NCBI RefSeq assembly: GCF_014596085.1
Contig: NZ_JACCJY010000010.1
Coordinates: 62,001 to 126,000, forward strand
From: Azospirillum tabaci
GTDB lineage: Bacteria > Pseudomonadota > Alphaproteobacteria > Azospirillales > Azospirillaceae
Direction of reading: 5' to 3'
DNA: 64,000 bases
The notes beneath the pieces were generated by a model. It ran no database searches, was not told the DNA's origin, and worked only from the letters and a program-made list of their open reading frames with translations. Shown here in pieces: positions 24,417 to 33,124 of this stretch (positions within the stretch are counted from its first letter, which is position 1; each line of letters starts with the position of its first letter). A program made the translations under genes and the position numbers.

Positions 24417-27290
24417 ATGCCGTCCGTAACCGCCATTCTTGCGTGTGTCGCCCGACGGCTGGGCGCGGTTCTGCTCCTCGCCCTTCTTTTCGCCACCCCG
24501 GCCCTGGCCACCGTCCTGCCGCAGGCGGAGCGCGGCGTGCTCGACCTGCGGGGCTGGTACGCCGACCTTGACGGGCCGGTGTCGCTGGACGGCGAGTGGC
24601 TGGTGTCCTGGGACCGTCTGGCCGGTGAGGAAAGCCTGAATCCGCTGCCGGAGCTGGACGGCCGGCTCTGGACACCGTTCACCCTGCCGGCGATCTGGAA
24701 CGGGACCGAGCGCCCGGACGGGCGGGAGATGGGCGGGATGGGGGCCGCCACCTTCCGCCTGAAGATCCTCCTGCCGCCCGGCATGCCGCCGCTGACGCTG
24801 AAGATGCCGCCGATCAACTCCGCCATGCGGGTCTGGGTGGACGGCCGCTCGGTCGCCGCCGCTGGGGTTCCGGCCGTGGCCGCCGCGCAGGAGCAGCCAT
24901 CCTCCGTCTCCCGCTTCGTCACGCTGCATGGCGGTCAGCGGGTGATCGAGCTGGCGGTGGAGGTCTCCAACCACTTCCATTTCGAAGGCGGGATCGGGCG
25001 CACGATCTATCTCGACGCCAACGGCGGGCTGTCGCGGCTGTGGCAGCGGCAGTTGATGACCAACGCCGGGGCGTTGATGTCGTTGTCCCTGATGGCGCTG
25101 TTCATCGGCGCCTTCCTGCGCCGACGCTTGTCGGCGGCCCCGCTGTTCCTGGTGATGCTTCTGGCCGCCTGCGCCATGCGGCTGATCTGCACCAGCGAGC
25201 TGCTGCGCGTCTTCTTTCCCGGCGTGTCGGAGGTGTGGGCCTACCGGCTGGAATATCTGCCGATCTACATGTTCTACCCGATCTACTTCCACCTGCTGCG
25301 CGAACTGTTTCCCGGATGCCTGCACCGCGGGGTGGGGCGCGCCATGATGGCGGTCGCGGTGCCGGGCATGTTCCTGGTGCTGGTGACCGAACCGGCGCAG
25401 TTCACCCAATTTCGCGACGTGGCGAGCCTGCTGCTGGTGCTGTCGGCCCTGTATTTCGCGTGGCGCCTCGCCGTGGCCGCCCTGCGCCGCCATTCCGGGG
25501 CGCTTCTGCTGGGGGCGGGGGCGCTGGCCTTTCTGGGGTCGGTGGTGCACGACGCGCTGATGTACGCGCATTTCTTCGAGAGCATCGACCTCGTGCCCTA
25601 CGGGGCGCTGCTGTTCCTGTTCAGCCACGCGCTGGTGCTGGGGCGGCGGGTGGAGACGGCCTTCCTCAACGAACGCCGGCTGTCGCAGGAACTGGCCACC
25701 CTCAACGAGGGGCTGGAGCGACAGATCGCCGAGCGCACCCGCGCCCTGTCGGACAAGTCCGCGACGCTGGAGCGCTTCCTCGCCAACCTCAGCCACGAGG
25801 TCAGGACCCCGCTGAACGCCATTCTGGGCATGGTGCGGGTGATCCGCCGCGAGGGGCCGACCGCCCAGCTGGACGAGCGGTTGCGCGTCGCCGACGGGGC
25901 GGGGCGGCATCTCGTCTCCATGCTCGACACCATCCTCGACCTGTCGCGGTTGGAGGCGGGCCGGATGGAGCTTCATCCCCAGCCCACCGACGTGGTGGCG
26001 CTGGTCGAGGACGCCGTGGCGCTGATGCGCGCGGGCGCCGAGGAGAAGGGCCTCGCCCTGTCCCTGACGGTCAGCGGGCTGGGGGCGGCACGCTTTTGGA
26101 TCGATCCATTGCGCCTGCGCCAGATCGTTCTGAACCTGCTGAGCAACGCCGTGAAGTTCACCGAACGCGGTGGGGTCGAGGTGTCGCTGACCGCGAAGCC
26201 GGCGCCGGCCGGTGCGGCGAGCGGGACGGTTGTTCTGTGCCTGACCGTGGCGGACAGTGGCCCCGGCGTGCCGAGGGCGGCGCAGGCCATCATCTTCGAG
26301 CCCTTCCACCGGTTGGAGGGGAACCGGCTGGAAGGCAACCGCCGCGACGGCGCCGGGCTTGGGCTGGCCATCGTGAACGGGCTTGTCCGTCTGATGGGGG
26401 GCACCGTCTGCCTGGAGGGCCGGCCGGGCGGCGGTTCCCTCTTCACGGTGTCGCTGCCGACCCGCCCGTTGCCGGTCGCCGACCCGTCGCCGGACCGCGC
26501 CGCTCCCATGCCCGTGCCGGGCAGCCTGGACATCCTGGTGGTGGAGGACGCGCCGGAGAATCAAGCCATCCTTCGCGAGTATCTGGCGCCCGGCGGCCAC
26601 CGAGCCGTCTATGTGGAAAGCGGCGAGGAGGCCCTGGCGGTGCTGGCCACCCGCGTCGTGGACGTCGTGCTGCTCGACATGCGGCTGCCGGGGATCGACG
26701 GGGTGGAGGTGACGCGGCGCATCCGCGCCTTGCCGGACGCCGAGCGGGCGCTGGTGCCGGTGATCGCGGTGACCGCCAACAGCTCTCCGGAGGATCGGGC
26801 GGATTATCTGGACGCCGGCGTGGACGAGGTGGTGGCGAAGCCGGTGGACCCGGACGCGCTTCAGGACGCGCTTGCCCGCCACGCGCCGTCCGGCTCCTGC
26901 GCGCCCGCTCCGTTTTCCGCCGTGCAACAGACGCCACTCCCGGGGGCGCCACTCCCGGGGGCGCCGCTCACGCGGATGCTGCCCAGGGCCGACAGCGCGC
27001 GGCTGATGGACCGCTTCGCCCAAGCCTGCCGGGAGGTGCTGGCGATTCTCGATGATGCGGAGTCGTCGCCCCGGCGTGTGGCCGACGCGGCCCACCGCAT
27101 GAAGGGCAGCGGCGGCACCTATGGCTTTCCGGAGGTGAGCGCCGCGGCGCGGGCGCTGGAGCGGACAGCGCAGGCCGTCGAATGCGGGAGCGGCGGGGCC
27201 GCTTCCATGCAAGGGGATGCGGCGGCGCTGCGGGACCGGCTTCACGCCGCCCTGCGCGCCATCGAGAAGGGGGAGGCGGGGCTGACATGA
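24417..27290 (+). CDS. Hybrid sensor histidine kinase, 7TMR-DISM type, with REC and Hpt domains
   Basis: The ATG at 24417 opens directly on a signal peptide (MPSVTAILAC to ATPALA), giving 957 aa; a GTG at 24363 is also in frame. An extracytoplasmic beta-rich DISM domain (about 32-200) is followed by seven membrane helices (about 215-408), a coiled coil, HisKA (H460 in NLSHEVRTPLNA), HATPase (NLLSNAVKFTE, GAGLGLAIV), a receiver (D754 in VLLDMRLPG, K808) and a C-terminal Hpt (H893 in AAHRMKGSGG). This His-Asp-His chain feeds an external regulator, very probably the OmpR-type protein 49 bases downstream. The layout recalls TorS/EvgS-type relays with a different sensor. The ligand is unknown. Confidence 0.88.
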   Translation: MPSVTAILACVARRLGAVLLLALLFATPALATVLPQAERGVLDLRGWYADLDGPVSLDGEWLVSWDRLAGEESLNPLPELDGRLWTPFTLPAIWNGTERPDGREMGGMGAATFRLKILLPPGMPPLTLKMPPINSAMRVWVDGRSVAAAGVPAVAAAQEQPSSVSRFVTLHGGQRVIELAVEVSNHFHFEGGIGRTIYLDANGGLSRLWQRQLMTNAGALMSLSLMALFIGAFLRRRLSAAPLFLVMLLAACAMRLICTSELLRVFFPGVSEVWAYRLEYLPIYMFYPIYFHLLRELFPGCLHRGVGRAMMAVAVPGMFLVLVTEPAQFTQFRDVASLLLVLSALYFAWRLAVAALRRHSGALLLGAGALAFLGSVVHDALMYAHFFESIDLVPYGALLFLFSHALVLGRRVETAFLNERRLSQELATLNEGLERQIAERTRALSDKSATLERFLANLSHEVRTPLNAILGMVRVIRREGPTAQLDERLRVADGAGRHLVSMLDTILDLSRLEAGRMELHPQPTDVVALVEDAVALMRAGAEEKGLALSLTVSGLGAARFWIDPLRLRQIVLNLLSNAVKFTERGGVEVSLTAKPAPAGAASGTVVLCLTVADSGPGVPRAAQAIIFEPFHRLEGNRLEGNRRDGAGLGLAIVNGLVRLMGGTVCLEGRPGGGSLFTVSLPTRPLPVADPSPDRAAPMPVPGSLDILVVEDAPENQAILREYLAPGGHRAVYVESGEEALAVLATRVVDVVLLDMRLPGIDGVEVTRRIRALPDAERALVPVIAVTANSSPEDRADYLDAGVDEVVAKPVDPDALQDALARHAPSGSCAPAPFSAVQQTPLPGAPLPGAPLTRMLPRADSARLMDRFAQACREVLAILDDAESSPRRVADAAHRMKGSGGTYGFPEVSAAARALERTAQAVECGSGGAASMQGDAAALRDRLHAALRAIEKGEAGLT

Positions 27291-27339
27291 CGGCGACAGG
27301 GGTTGTTGCGACGGGAGCGGCAGCGGCGGGCAGGGCATC

Positions 27340-28089
27340 ATGAGCGTCGGATCGGAACTGGTCGGCCGGACCGTGCTGGTGGTCGAGGACTCCCCGGAAA
27401 CGCAGGATTTGATCGCCACCTACCTGGAGCATCAGGGGGTGCGGGTGCTGCGGGCCGCGAACGGGGCGGAGTTGACCGCGCGCATTGCGCAGGACCGGCC
27501 GGACCTTGTGCTGTTGGACATCAACCTGCCGGATTGCGACGGGCTGGATTTGGCCGAGCGGCTGCGGCTGGGGGAGACCGTTCCGTTGATCTTCGTGACC
27601 GGCCGCGACAGCCCGACCGACCGCATCGCCGGCCTGTCCCACGGCGGCGACTATGTGACCAAGCCGGTCGACCTGCTCGAACTGCTGATCCGCATCCGCA
27701 ACCTGTTGCGCCGCTCCGGAGCAGCCGCCGCTCCGCCCGCGCCCGCCGAGGGGACGGCAAGTCCGGCGCCCGACGCGCCGCTGACCTTCCAGGGATGGCG
27801 TCTCGATCTGGTGCGCCGCGCGCTGTTCCGTCCCGACGGTTCCTACCTCGCCCTGACCACGGGGGAGTTCAACATCCTGGCGGCGCTGGCGGCCATGCGG
27901 CCCAACCCGGTCAGCCGCGAATACCTGCTTGACGTGATCAGCAACCGCGACCCGCGCTCCATCAGCGAGCACACGGTGGACACCTTGATCACCCGGCTGC
28001 GTCGCAAGATGCGGCTGGATGACGGCGCATCCTCGCCGATCGTTACCGTCCGCGGGGTCGGTTATGCATTGGAATCTGACGAATCTTGA
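27340..28089 (+). CDS. OmpR-family response regulator
   Basis: A 249-aa transcription factor. The receiver (10-122) is intact, with E16/D17, D60 in LVLLDINLP, T87 and K108. A Pro/Ala-rich linker leads to a winged helix (about 150-245) with GEFNILAALA, SEHTVDTLITRLRRKM and the ending VRGVGYAL. It lies just downstream of the hybrid kinase in the same orientation and should be its phospho-acceptor partner. Targets are unknown. An AT-rich gap with a palindrome follows. Confidence 0.92.
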   Translation: MSVGSELVGRTVLVVEDSPETQDLIATYLEHQGVRVLRAANGAELTARIAQDRPDLVLLDINLPDCDGLDLAERLRLGETVPLIFVTGRDSPTDRIAGLSHGGDYVTKPVDLLELLIRIRNLLRRSGAAAAPPAPAEGTASPAPDAPLTFQGWRLDLVRRALFRPDGSYLALTTGEFNILAALAAMRPNPVSREYLLDVISNRDPRSISEHTVDTLITRLRRKMRLDDGASSPIVTVRGVGYALESDES

Positions 28090-28139
28090 CGATAATGATT
28101 AATATGCAATAATAAAACGCACGTTACTCCGTTCAAAAA

Positions 28140-28159
28140 GTATCAACGGCCGTTGATAC
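28140..28159. promoter_or_regulatory. Perfect 20-bp palindrome, likely operator of receiver-MarR gene B
   Basis: GTATCAACGGCCGTTGATAC is an uninterrupted inverted repeat. It lies 161 bases before the start of the receiver-MarR gene, in an AT-rich leader with no gene. A shorter palindrome, CGTTCGAACG, follows two bases later. Binding by the MarR-like protein downstream, or by the OmpR regulator upstream, is inferred from symmetry and position. Confidence 0.55.
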
Positions 28160-28319
28160 GCGTTCGAACGGGGTAATGCTATACATCACCCAACGAATGA
28201 TTGACGGTTCCAAGCGGGTACCTGGAAGTGGTGGAGCGTTCCGCCGCATCGGGTCGCCACGCCGGGCCTGACACCGCCGCCGGCCAACCGGCGCGCGATC
28301 TGATGCGGGTGAGAGCGGC

Positions 28320-29363
28320 ATGCAACGGTCCCTGGTTTCGCGTTCGGCGGAGCGTATCGCGCTGGCTGGTCAAACGGCGGCGGGTTACTCGGCACCGAGT
28401 TACTCAGCGGCGGCGCCTTCCATTCTGATCATCGGCAACGACAGCGCGGCCATCGCCGGCATCCGCGACTGCGCCCTGCGGCTCGGTCATCGGGTGCAGG
28501 ACACGCGTGACGTGATCTCGGCGCTGGGCTTGCTGGACGTGGACCGCAGCGTCGGCGTCGTGTTCGTGGATGGCGGATCGCCCTGGTTCGACGGTCTGGC
28601 GCTGATGGAGCGGCTGCACCGCACCCATCGCGGCCTCGCCTGCATCCTTTTCGCCCGCAACCCGGAGGCGGACGACGTGGTGCGCGCCCTGCGGCTGGAG
28701 GCCGCCGACGTGGTCACCGACCCGGAGGACGAGGCGCAGATCGAGCGCGCTCTGGCCCGCGTCCTCAACGGCGGCGAGGGGCACGCATCGTCCGTCCCGG
28801 AACTTCCTCCGGAGTCGATGGGCAGCCGTGACGATGCGCTGGAACAGGCCTACCGTCACGGGCTGGCGCTGGTCGAGACGGTGCGCGCCTTGCGCGGCGA
28901 GGCCGCGGCGGCCCGCGTGATGCCCTTCGTTGCGGCCCATCGCACGGCGCCTGCAGCCGTGGCATCCGCCGTGGCGACGTCCATGGCCCCCCTGTCGACG
29001 TGCGACGCCGCGACCGAGGTCTCTGCACCGGACAGCCTGGGCATCCTGACGGCGATCCGCCGCAAGCGCGCCGCCCGCGAGAAGTTCTTTCCCAAGGGGC
29101 TGTTCGAGGACCCCTGCTGGGACATGCTGCTGGACCTGATGATCAATCATCTCCAGGGGCGGCGGATTTCGGTGTCCTCGCTGTGCATCGCGTCGGGCGT
29201 GGCGCAGACCACGGCGTTGCGCCGCATCACCGACCTGCACGACCGCGGGCTGGTTCGGCGCATCGCCGACGACAAGGACGGGCGCCGCGTCTTCATCGAA
29301 CTGACCGAAGAGGGCGTGGCCGCCATGGAACGTTACGTGGAGACGGTCGGCCCGCTCGGCTGA
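28320..29363 (+). CDS. Receiver / MarR-type winged-helix regulator (paralogue B, Asp at phospho-site)
   Basis: A 347-aa paralogue of the protein at 15031-16002. The receiver-like domain (about 34-150) keeps D84 in VFVDGGSPWFDGLALMERL but lacks the conserved lysine (VVTDPED). The linker is longer and variable. The C-terminal winged helix (about 255-340) is almost identical to that of paralogue A: FPKGLFEDPCWDMLLDLM, RRISVSSLC.ASGVAQTTALR, HDRGLVRRIAD.KDGRRVF. The same DNA-binding surface with different receiver chemistry suggests competing or graded control of shared targets, by inference. Its 3' end overlaps a small opposite-strand gene by 31 bases. Confidence 0.82.
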   Translation: MQRSLVSRSAERIALAGQTAAGYSAPSYSAAAPSILIIGNDSAAIAGIRDCALRLGHRVQDTRDVISALGLLDVDRSVGVVFVDGGSPWFDGLALMERLHRTHRGLACILFARNPEADDVVRALRLEAADVVTDPEDEAQIERALARVLNGGEGHASSVPELPPESMGSRDDALEQAYRHGLALVETVRALRGEAAAARVMPFVAAHRTAPAAVASAVATSMAPLSTCDAATEVSAPDSLGILTAIRRKRAAREKFFPKGLFEDPCWDMLLDLMINHLQGRRISVSSLCIASGVAQTTALRRITDLHDRGLVRRIADDKDGRRVFIELTEEGVAAMERYVETVGPLG

Positions 29364-29590
29364 TCGCCCGCCGCTCCGGCCTCCGCTTGGCGCGAGCAGT
29401 CCGGCCAGGGGCAGGCGCAGGACGGGAAACGGCACTCGTCGCCGTTCACGTCGCTGGCCTGCACGGCGATCTTGTAGCGCAGGCCGCGGGCCGACGGCGT
29501 GTCGATCAGGCCGCAGGCCTCGTAGACCTCGACATTGACGCGGGCCGATTGCAGGGCAACCCGGGCGATCTGTTTGGGATCTTTCATCAT
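29333..29590 (-). CDS. Small Cys-containing protein of unknown function
   Basis: An 85-aa reading starting MMKDPKQIARVALQSARVNV. A cysteine cluster at about 53-65 (CRFPSCACPWPDC) could bind metal. The central part has the third-position GC of a real gene. The 3' end overlaps the stop end of the receiver-MarR gene by 31 bases, which lowers confidence. No family is recognised. A start at the second ATG, one codon in, is equally possible. Confidence 0.5.
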   Translation of the reverse strand: MMKDPKQIARVALQSARVNVEVYEACGLIDTPSARGLRYKIAVQASDVNGDECRFPSCACPWPDCSRQAEAGAAGDQPSGPTVST

Positions 29591-29699
29591 CGGCGTCTCG
29601 GCCTCGCTTCCGCTGCGTCGTCGGTCCTTTCAACGCATGTCCGGCGCCGTTGTGCCAGGGCGTATCGGAAGGACTTCCTTTGGCACGCCCGCGGCATCC

Positions 29700-31670
29700 T
29701 TACGGTGCGAGCGTCCGCACCTCCCACATCGACCGATAAGCCTCCTCCAGCGCCCGGGCGAAGGCCGGCGCGTCGCATAGGGGTGATTGGCGCACGCGCT
29801 CCCGCAGGCCGGCGCGCAGGGCGGCCAGGGACTCCAGGTCGCCGACGAGGGCGGCGGTCTTGGCGACGTAGTCCGCCGGGCTGTCCGCCACCAACCGGTC
29901 GGCGAGGCCGAGCGTTTCCAGAAAGCTGACCCCGATCCGTCCCGCCCAGCGGTCGCCGCGCAGGGTCACCACCGGCACGCCCATCCACAGGCTCTCGACC
30001 GTCGTGGTGCCGCCGCCGAAGGGGATGGGGGACAGCGCGATGTCGATGCGGTTGAGGCTGTTGAAATAGTCCGCCCGCGGCGTTTTCCCTTCCATGCGCA
30101 GGCGGTTCGGCGCGACGCCGTGCGCGGCGAACTGGTCGCGCAGGGTCTGCCGCACACCGTAGTCGGCAAACTCCCGCGACTTCAGCAGCAGGCGGGCTTG
30201 CGGCAGGGCGGTCAGGATCCGCGCCCACAGCGCAACGGTCGGCCGGGTGATCTTGGCCCGGTTGTGGAAGGCGCCGAGCGTGACCGATCCGCCGTCGAGC
30301 GCCGGAAGCGGCCCGACCGCCACGTCCTCCGCCGGCGGGGTGAAGCACAGATAGCTGTCGGGGAGGCGCCAGACCGTCTCGGTGAAGAAACGCTCCTCCC
30401 CCGGCGGCAGGACGTGGCGGTCGGCGATGATCCAGTCCATCGTCGGCAAGCCGGTCGTCCCGAAATAGCCGAGCCAGCTCGCCTGGACGGGGGCGGGCCG
30501 CCGAGCGAACAGGGTCAGGCGGTTGTTCCCCGTATGGCCGGACAGGTCGACGAGGATGTCGATGCCGTCCCGCCGGATCAGGTCGGCCACCGCGGTGTCG
30601 TCCATGCCGACGATCGGGCGCCATCCGTCGGCGGCTGCGCGGAGGCTCTCGGTCACGTCGTCGGTGCGGCCGTTGTTGGCGTAGCCGAAGGCGGTGACCG
30701 CGGAGCGGTCGTGTGCCCTCAGGACGCTTTCCAGGAAGTAGCCGACGGGATGGCTGTTGAAGTCGCTGGAAACGTAGCCGATGCGCAGCGGACGGGAGCG
30801 GTCGTCGCGAACCACCGGAGCGGCCGCCGGGAGTGCGCCGCCGCTTCGTTCGGCCCAGTCGCGGGCGGCGGCGAGGAAGTCGGCGTTTCCGCACTCCGGC
30901 ACATAGTGCTGCGCCATCAGGACGTTGCTGTGCGCCATCGGGAAATCCGGACGGTGCGTGAGCGCCGAACGGTAGGCGGCGATGGCCTGGTCCAGATGCC
31001 CTTGCCCTTTCAGGGTGTTGCCGAGGTTGGACCAGGCCAGGGCGAAATCGGGCTGGAAAGTCAGCGCGACGCGGTAGGTCGCCGCCGCTTCGCCCAGCCG
31101 GTCCTGCTGGTCCAGGGCATAGCCGAGGTTGCAGTGGGATTCGGCGTTGGCCGGCGCCGCCTGGATGGCGTCGGTGAAGGCGGCGATGGCGGCGTCGGTC
31201 TGCCCAACCTCCAGGAACAGGGAGCCGAGGTTGTTCAGCGCTTCCACGAAGCCGGGCTGGAGCGCGATGGCCTGACGGTAGGCGGCGACGCTTTCGTTGG
31301 GGCGGCGCTGCAGACGAAACAGATTGCCCAGCCGGAAATGAATGTCCGCCCGGTCCGGGCCGAGGCGCAGCGCCGCCATCAGGGCGTCCAGGGCCTCGTC
31401 CACGCGGCCCGCATCGAGCAGGGATGAGCCGAGATTCAGCTGGTACTCCAGTGCCTCCCGGATGGACAGGGCGGTGCGTATGGCGGCGATTCCGGAGTCG
31501 TGATCGCCCCGTTCGGACAGCAGCACGCCCAGCAGATGCCAAGCGTCGGGGTTCCGCGGCTCGCTCTTCAGGATTTGGCGGTACGCCCGCTCCGCCTCGT
31601 CGCCGCGGCCGTCGTTGTGCAGGGTCAGGGCATCGGTGATCGAGGGCCGGGCGTTACGGCTGTCCGTCAT
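29700..31670 (-). CDS. TPR-repeat glycosyltransferase, GT41 (OGT/SPINDLY-like)
   Basis: A 656-aa protein from the ATG at 31670 (MTDSRNARPS); the open frame extends further without conservation. At least seven TPR units fill about 1-260 (for example GYALDQQDRLGEAAATYRVA, GNTLKGQGHLDQAIAAYRSA). The C-terminal half is an OGT-type catalytic region: LRIGYVSSDFNSHPVGYFLE, DILVDLSGHTGNNRL, RPAPVQASWLGYFGTTGL, then FNRIDI-like NSLNRIDIALSPIPFGGGTTT and ESLWMGVPVVTL. It would transfer a sugar from a nucleotide donor to protein, probably a surface or flagellar protein, as is common in related bacteria. The acceptor is unknown. It stands alone on the minus strand. Confidence 0.9.
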   Translation of the reverse strand: MTDSRNARPSITDALTLHNDGRGDEAERAYRQILKSEPRNPDAWHLLGVLLSERGDHDSGIAAIRTALSIREALEYQLNLGSSLLDAGRVDEALDALMAALRLGPDRADIHFRLGNLFRLQRRPNESVAAYRQAIALQPGFVEALNNLGSLFLEVGQTDAAIAAFTDAIQAAPANAESHCNLGYALDQQDRLGEAAATYRVALTFQPDFALAWSNLGNTLKGQGHLDQAIAAYRSALTHRPDFPMAHSNVLMAQHYVPECGNADFLAAARDWAERSGGALPAAAPVVRDDRSRPLRIGYVSSDFNSHPVGYFLESVLRAHDRSAVTAFGYANNGRTDDVTESLRAAADGWRPIVGMDDTAVADLIRRDGIDILVDLSGHTGNNRLTLFARRPAPVQASWLGYFGTTGLPTMDWIIADRHVLPPGEERFFTETVWRLPDSYLCFTPPAEDVAVGPLPALDGGSVTLGAFHNRAKITRPTVALWARILTALPQARLLLKSREFADYGVRQTLRDQFAAHGVAPNRLRMEGKTPRADYFNSLNRIDIALSPIPFGGGTTTVESLWMGVPVVTLRGDRWAGRIGVSFLETLGLADRLVADSPADYVAKTAALVGDLESLAALRAGLRERVRQSPLCDAPAFARALEEAYRSMWEVRTLAP

Positions 31671-31773
31671 GGAGCGTCCATCTTGAGGAACGGGCATCGC
31701 GGGAGCGGGCGGTGCAACTCGCGGGAGAGTAGACCGCCCGGCCGGGTCACGTCCATGAAGGAAGGGGATGTTC

Positions 31774-32151
31774 TCAGCGGAAGAGGCCGGGAACGATCCG
31801 GACCATGATTCCCGAGCGGGACGCCACCAGAACGGCGTCCGACCCGGCGCGGACCCAATGATGCCCGCGCGGCGGCCGATGGAGGTGATAAGCGGCGGGC
31901 GTGGTGATGACGTAGCGCCGCGACTCGTAGGCGGCGGGCAGGGGGTCGCCGGACTTCCAGTGCCGCGCCGCGCGATGGACGGGCGGGGGCGGGCGATGCG
32001 ATTCGTGTCCGCGATGGTCACGCTCCAACCGCGGCGGCTCGCGATGGTCCGGTCCCCAGCCGGCGGCGGAGGCGTCTTGGGTGCCCAGGCCGACCAGCAC
32101 GGTGGCGGCGGTCAAGGCGGTGGTCATGGAGGCGATCAGGATGCGCGACAT
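31774..32151 (-). CDS. RcnB-family periplasmic protein
   Basis: A 125-aa protein with a signal peptide (1-29, ending ASA). A His/Arg/Pro-rich stretch (30-62) follows, then an RcnB-like domain: WKSGDPLPAAY, YVITTPAAYHLHRPPRG, HHWVRAGSDAVLVASRSGIM. RcnB proteins are periplasmic and were tied to nickel/cobalt homeostasis in E. coli, but most homologues have no tested role. The histidine-rich part fits metal binding. No metal exporter gene is nearby. Confidence 0.8.
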   Translation of the reverse strand: MSRILIASMTTALTAATVLVGLGTQDASAAGWGPDHREPPRLERDHRGHESHRPPPPVHRAARHWKSGDPLPAAYESRRYVITTPAAYHLHRPPRGHHWVRAGSDAVLVASRSGIMVRIVPGLFR

Positions 32152-32267
32152 GGGGGTGTCCCTCTTCTCGTCAGGCCGGGATCGTGATCCCGATGCCCCG
32201 ATGCTGCGCGCGCCCTGTTGCCGGCGTGTGTCCGGCGGCCCCCCGTTTGGTAACGGACTGTTACGGC

Positions 32268-33110
32268 TCAGCCCAGCTCAAACGTCGTCACGCCGAACAG
32301 GCGCGCGGTGTCGATGGCCGGGGCGGGGCCGAGATACATGCGGGCGGTTTCGAACTGCGGGGTCAGACCCAGCTCCTCCGCCAGCAGGACGGCGTCGCGG
32401 TTGACCTCCGGAACGTCGAGGAAAATCGGTCCGTCGCCCGCTGTGGCGGCGAGCGCCAGCGCGAGATCGCGCGCCGTGCCGCGGTCGGCGGCGTAGAGCG
32501 GGCCGATCTTGCTGCCGGTGTGGCAGGGGCGGATCACCCCGAAGCCCCGCAACGCCCCGTCGACCACGGCGGCCAGCGCGGAGGCGCCGGGCAGCGTGAT
32601 CCAATTGGACAGGAAGCCGGCGCGCGGCGCCGGGAACAGCGCGCGGTCCCACGTCAGCAGCCGGTCGAAGGGCACCGTCCGCGCGTCCAGCAGCGCCGCA
32701 ACGGAGGAGGTTCCGGCGGGCGGCGCGCCGCCGTAGCGGATGTTGCGATAAGCCAGCGCGAAGCCGGACTTGCGGTAGTTGTCCTGCTGCGCCACCACCC
32801 CGTCGAGCCCGACGGTGCAGCCCTCCAGATGCTTCAACCCGGCCTGCCAAAGGTCCCAGCCGAGGCCGCGCCCGCGCAGGTCTGGCCGCACGATGTAGAA
32901 GCCGAGGAAGCCGAAGTTCTCGGGATAGCGGACGACGGAAAGGCAGGCCGCCGGTTCGCCGTCCAGCTCCCCGATCAGGAAGCCTTCGGGGTCCACGGCG
33001 TGGAAGGCCCCGGCATCGTGCAGGCCGGGGTTCCAGCCCTCCGCCCGCGCCCAGTCGACGGCGAGATCCAGCTCGGCCCGGCTCATCACGCGCACGCGGT
33101 AGCCTTCCAT
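32268..33110 (-). CDS. GNAT acetyltransferase with C-terminal YitH-like domain
   Basis: A 280-aa protein. The N-terminal GNAT domain (1-140) shows GFLGFYIVRPDLRGRGLGWDLW (acetyl-CoA loop RGRGLG). The C-terminal half (about 160-275), with VVDGALRGFGVIRPCHTGSKIGPLYA and LDVPEVNRDAVLLAEELGL, matches the second domain of YitH/HolE-type acetyltransferases. It is the last gene of the polyamine-type ABC operon, starting 14 bases after the racemase stop, so it probably acts on the imported compound. The substrate is not readable. Confidence 0.82.
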   Translation of the reverse strand: MEGYRVRVMSRAELDLAVDWARAEGWNPGLHDAGAFHAVDPEGFLIGELDGEPAACLSVVRYPENFGFLGFYIVRPDLRGRGLGWDLWQAGLKHLEGCTVGLDGVVAQQDNYRKSGFALAYRNIRYGGAPPAGTSSVAALLDARTVPFDRLLTWDRALFPAPRAGFLSNWITLPGASALAAVVDGALRGFGVIRPCHTGSKIGPLYAADRGTARDLALALAATAGDGPIFLDVPEVNRDAVLLAEELGLTPQFETARMYLGPAPAIDTARLFGVTTFELG

Positions 33111-33124
33111 GGCGTCCCTCCGGT

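Noticed and set aside
24205..24429. Open frame of 74 codons in the AT-rich region before the hybrid kinase gene
   Set aside because: Codon use does not match neighbouring genes, no ribosome site is seen, and it runs into the kinase start.
26934..26968. Short direct repeat CCACTCCCGGGGGCG in the hybrid kinase linker
   Set aside because: It only repeats PLPGA in a Pro-rich linker between REC and Hpt; a simple local duplication without visible function.
29680..29697. TTGGCACG element resembling the -24 part of a sigma-54 promoter
   Set aside because: The -12 part does not fit (GGCAT instead of TTGCA) and no plus-strand gene follows; the next genes read leftward.
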